A stretch of DNA of 33,103 nucleotides from an uncultured Clostridia bacterium (GTDB lineage: Bacteria; Bacillota; Clostridia; TANB77; CAG-508). The translations under genes were made by a program, and so were the position numbers. The notes under the pieces were generated by a model. It was given only the letters and a program-made list of their open reading frames with translations. It searched no databases and was not told where the DNA came from. Below are positions 30,996 to 33,103 of the stretch, in pieces. The stretch is from NCBI GenBank assembly GCA_948505485.1, contig CAOPQH010000002.1:1-33103 (forward strand), written 5' to 3'. The first letter of the stretch is position 1; every line of letters starts with the position of its first letter.

Positions 30996-31259
30996 TTATT
31001 TAATAACTGCTTTTTCTACAACTTCAACTACTCTCCATCTTTTATCCTTAGAAAGTGGTCTTGTTTCCATTACTTTTACTTTATCACCTATTTGGCAAGC
31101 ATTTTCTTCATCATGTGCTTTTAATTTATATGTTCTTTTAACTGTTTTTCCATATATCTTATGACTAACACTTGTTTCAACAGCTACTACAACTGTTTTA
31201 TCCATTTTATCAGATGTAACAGTACCAATCATAACTTTACGAAGATTTCTTTCTTCCAT
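30996..31259 (-). CDS. rpsQ: 30S ribosomal protein S17
   Basis: 87 residues, an OB-fold protein binding 16S helix 11. GTVTSDKMDKTVVVAVE, the KRTYKLKAHDEENACQIGDKV region and ETRPLSKDKRWRVVEVVEKA follow the family. GGAGGAT precedes the ATG. Confidence 0.98.
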   Translation of the reverse strand: MEERNLRKVMIGTVTSDKMDKTVVVAVETSVSHKIYGKTVKRTYKLKAHDEENACQIGDKVKVMETRPLSKDKRWRVVEVVEKAVIK

Positions 31260-31298
31260 TTATGAATCCTCCTTCTTATTTTTCTAAGTTCTATATAA

Positions 31299-31424
31299 TT
31301 TTGTGTCGGATATCGGATGTCTGTAAAATAGATGTCAGTTAATATATCTCTACTTCAGTTTTTACATATAACTTTTTTTGTATCTCTGACCTCTGATTTC
31401 TGACCTCTGATTTCTAACCTCTAA
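31299..31424. repeat. Heptamer-type intergenic repeat, copy 6 (rpmC-rpsQ spacer)
   Basis: GTGTCGGATATCGGATGTCTG and AGATGTCAG on one side face CTCTGACCTCTGATTTCTGAC, with several further CCTCTGATTTCT copies on the other. It is about 126 bases and reaches the rpmC stop codon. Confidence 0.75.
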
Positions 31425-31631
31425 TTATGCTTTTGATTCTGCAATTTTTCTTTCTGTTAATACAGTATTTATTTTTGCAATGTCTTTTTTAACTTCTTTA
31501 ATTTTCATTGGATTATCTAATCCATTTGTAGCTAAACTAAATTTTAATTTAAATAATTCTGATTTTAGTTCACCTAATTCTTTTTCTAAGTCTGGTGAAG
31601 ACATTTCTCTTATCTTATTTATCTTCATCAT
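31425..31631 (-). CDS. rpmC: 50S ribosomal protein L29
   Basis: 68 residues from the first ATG of ATGATG at 31631; a GTG two codons earlier is possible but GGTGGG fits the ATG better. It overlaps the end of rplP by 17 bases, in another frame, so the two are coupled. L29 lies by the exit tunnel. INKIREMSSPDLEKELGELK and NPMKIKEVKKDIAKINTVL are typical. Confidence 0.97.
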   Translation of the reverse strand: MMKINKIREMSSPDLEKELGELKSELFKLKFSLATNGLDNPMKIKEVKKDIAKINTVLTERKIAESKA

Positions 31632-32061
31632 TATCACCCACCTTGTTTTCAGTTTCTCTTGCTACGAATTTTGTTTTTATTGATAACTTATTTCTTGCAA
31701 GTCTTAAGGCTTCTCTTGCAGTTTCTTCTGGTACTCCTGCTATTTCAAACATTATTCTACCAGGTTTAACAACTGCTACCCAATATTCTGGAGCTCCTTT
31801 TCCTTTACCCATACGAGTTCCAATTGGTTTTGAAGTTATTGGTTTATCTGGAAAAATCTTTATCCAAACTTTTCCACCTCTCTTTATATAACGAGTCATA
31901 GCTACACGGGCTGCCTCTATTTGATTTCCTGTAATCCATCCTGCTTCTAATGCTTGTATCCCGTATTCTCCATCTGTAATTCTATTTCCTCTTGTTGCTT
32001 TTCCTCTCATTCTACCTTTTTGCATTTTTCTAAATTTTGTTCTTTTTGGCATTAATGGCAT
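31615..32061 (-). CDS. rplP: 50S ribosomal protein L16
   Basis: 148 residues. L16 helps place A-site tRNA. PKRTKFRKMQKGRMRGKATRG, ARVAMTRYIKRGGKVWIKIFPDKPIT (about 48-73) and MGKGKGAPEYWVAVVKPGRI are characteristic. It overlaps the rpsC stop by one base (TAATG) with GGAGGAG upstream; the C-terminal tail KVGDNDEDK is a few residues longer than usual because it overlaps the start of rpmC. Confidence 0.98.
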   Translation of the reverse strand: MPLMPKRTKFRKMQKGRMRGKATRGNRITDGEYGIQALEAGWITGNQIEAARVAMTRYIKRGGKVWIKIFPDKPITSKPIGTRMGKGKGAPEYWVAVVKPGRIMFEIAGVPEETAREALRLARNKLSIKTKFVARETENKVGDNDEDK

Positions 32062-32717
32062 TATTTTTCTCCTCCTTCCACTTTCTTGGCTGGAAGAATT
32101 TCACCCTTATATATCCAAACTTTTACACCTATTTTTCCATATGTTGTATTTGCTTCTGCAAATCCATAATCTATATCAGCTCTTAAAGTTTGAAGTGGTA
32201 TTGTACCATCTTTATAGAATTCAGTTCTAGCCATATCAGCTCCACCTAATCTTCCAGATACTGCTGTTTTTATTCCCAAAGCACCTGCCTTCATAGATTT
32301 TTGCATACATTGTTTCATGGCTCTTCTGAATGAAATTCTTCTTTCTAATTGTCCAGCGATATTTTCTGCAACTAATTGTGCATCTATATCTATATTTTTT
32401 ACCTCAACAATATTTAAACTAATTTCTTTTCCAATTAATTTTGAAAGCTCAGTTTTTATACTTTCTGCTCCTGCTCCACCTTTTCCTATAACAATTCCTG
32501 GTTTAGCAGTATATACATTTGCTCTTACAAATTTTGCTGTTCTTTCAATTTCTATTTTTGAAATTCCAGCAGTATATAATTTTTTCTTTAAAAATTTACG
32601 GATTTTTTGATCTTCTACTAAATAATTCGCAAAATCTTTAGAATTTGCATACCATTTAGAATTCCAATCTTTTATTATCCCTACTCTAACTCCTGTTGGA
32701 TGTACTTTTTGTCCCAT
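32061..32717 (-). CDS. rpsC: 30S ribosomal protein S3
   Basis: 218 residues. S3 is in the 30S head at the mRNA entrance. MGQKVHPTGVRVGIIKDWNS begins it; the KH domain has GIVIGKGGAGAESI (about 75-88); the C-terminal domain has GALGIKTAVSGRLGGADMAR and YGKIGVKVWIYKGEILP. GGAGG precedes the ATG. Confidence 0.99.
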   Translation of the reverse strand: MGQKVHPTGVRVGIIKDWNSKWYANSKDFANYLVEDQKIRKFLKKKLYTAGISKIEIERTAKFVRANVYTAKPGIVIGKGGAGAESIKTELSKLIGKEISLNIVEVKNIDIDAQLVAENIAGQLERRISFRRAMKQCMQKSMKAGALGIKTAVSGRLGGADMARTEFYKDGTIPLQTLRADIDYGFAEANTTYGKIGVKVWIYKGEILPAKKVEGGEK

Positions 32718-32736
32718 TTATTTAAATCCTCCTTTC

Positions 32737-33090
32737 TTATTTGTCATCTCTTAACACTATTGTAATATGACTTGTTCTTTTTCTTATTCTAACTGCAGAT
32801 CCTTTTGCAGCTGGTCTTATTCTTTTTAATGTTGGTCCTTGATTTGCATAAATTTCAGCAACATATAAATTTTCATGTTTCATGTTGTGGTTATTCTCAG
32901 CGTTTGCTATTGCTGATTTTAATAATTTTTCTATTATTTTTGAAGAAGCTTTTGGTGTAAATTTAACTATAGCTAATGCTTCGTCTACACTTTTACCTCT
33001 TATTAAATCTGCAACAATTTTTACTTTTCTTGAAGATATTCTTGCAAATTTAAGAGTTGCTTTAGCTTCTATTACTGTTGTTTCTTCCAC
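32737..33090 (-). CDS. rplV: 50S ribosomal protein L22
   Basis: 117 residues from a GTG start at 33090, with GGAGGG seven bases upstream at the very edge of the window. L22 lines the exit tunnel with a long hairpin, here around GPTLKRIRPAAKGSAVRIRK, and ends with KRTSHITIVLRD. FARISSRKVKIVADLIRGK near the start is typical. rpsS and the rest of the S10 operon should lie beyond the window. Confidence 0.97.
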   Translation of the reverse strand: MEETTVIEAKATLKFARISSRKVKIVADLIRGKSVDEALAIVKFTPKASSKIIEKLLKSAIANAENNHNMKHENLYVAEIYANQGPTLKRIRPAAKGSAVRIRKRTSHITIVLRDDK

Positions 33091-33103
33091 GGATTTTCCC
33101 TCC

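Noticed and set aside
1..33103. tRNA, rRNA, insertion sequence or transposase genes
   Set aside because: I saw no tRNA-like or rRNA-like segments and no transposase frame in either strand.

Overview
The window looks like the chromosome of a very AT-rich, spore-forming, Gram-positive anaerobe of class Clostridia, probably an uncultured gut lineage. The reasons are the low GC of both genes and spacers, spoVT preceded by a sigma-G-like promoter, a SpoIIID-type HTH gene, zinc-ribbon (C+) forms of S4, S14, L24 and L36, and strong GGAGG ribosome binding sites. The genus cannot be fixed from sequence alone. Nearly every gene is on the minus strand, so transcription runs from high to low coordinates. 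The only plus-strand gene I support is at 2451-2885.

Region 1 (1-4800) is accessory DNA and looks like a decaying integrated mobilizable element. It holds a MOBV relaxase broken by a frameshift near codon 9 and running off the window, a hairpin-rich spacer that may include the transfer origin, a small HTH (replication-type) protein, a SpoIIID-like gene whose C-terminal half no longer matches its family, an orphan helical protein, and a DnaB-like helicase ATPase with an unusual charged N-terminal extension.

Region 2 (4800-19300) mixes housekeeping and accessory genes: dprA, a type III toxin-antitoxin locus, an MBL-fold hydrolase, ligA with a small partner gene, a class-uncertain sortase, a HIT protein, an unusually short alanyl-tRNA synthetase, spoVT, a KAP-family P-loop NTPase, comFC, recD2 and a small membrane-anchored glycosyltransferase-like protein. 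The toxin-antitoxin locus (6112-6829) is the clearest compact system here. It has a consensus sigma-A promoter, a perfect palindrome, three 36-37-nt ToxI repeats, a leaky hairpin and a ToxN/AbiQ-type endoribonuclease. Each repeat can form the same H-type pseudoknot, and the repeats carry compensatory changes in one of its stems.

Region 3 (19300-33103) is the S10-spc-alpha ribosomal protein supercluster, read right to left: rplV, rpsC, rplP, rpmC, rpsQ, rplN, rplX, rplE, rpsZ(rpsN), rpsH, rplF, rplR, rpsE, rplO, secY, adk, map, infA, rpmJ, rpsM, rpsK, rpsD, rpoA, rplQ. The order is canonical except that rpmD (L30) is missing between rpsE and rplO. The gene spacers are invaded by two kinds of repetitive sequence: tandem/inverted arrays of a GARGTYR-like heptamer, and long imperfect palindromes, three of which share an apical GTAC...GTAC core. 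They make this highly conserved operon structurally unusual.
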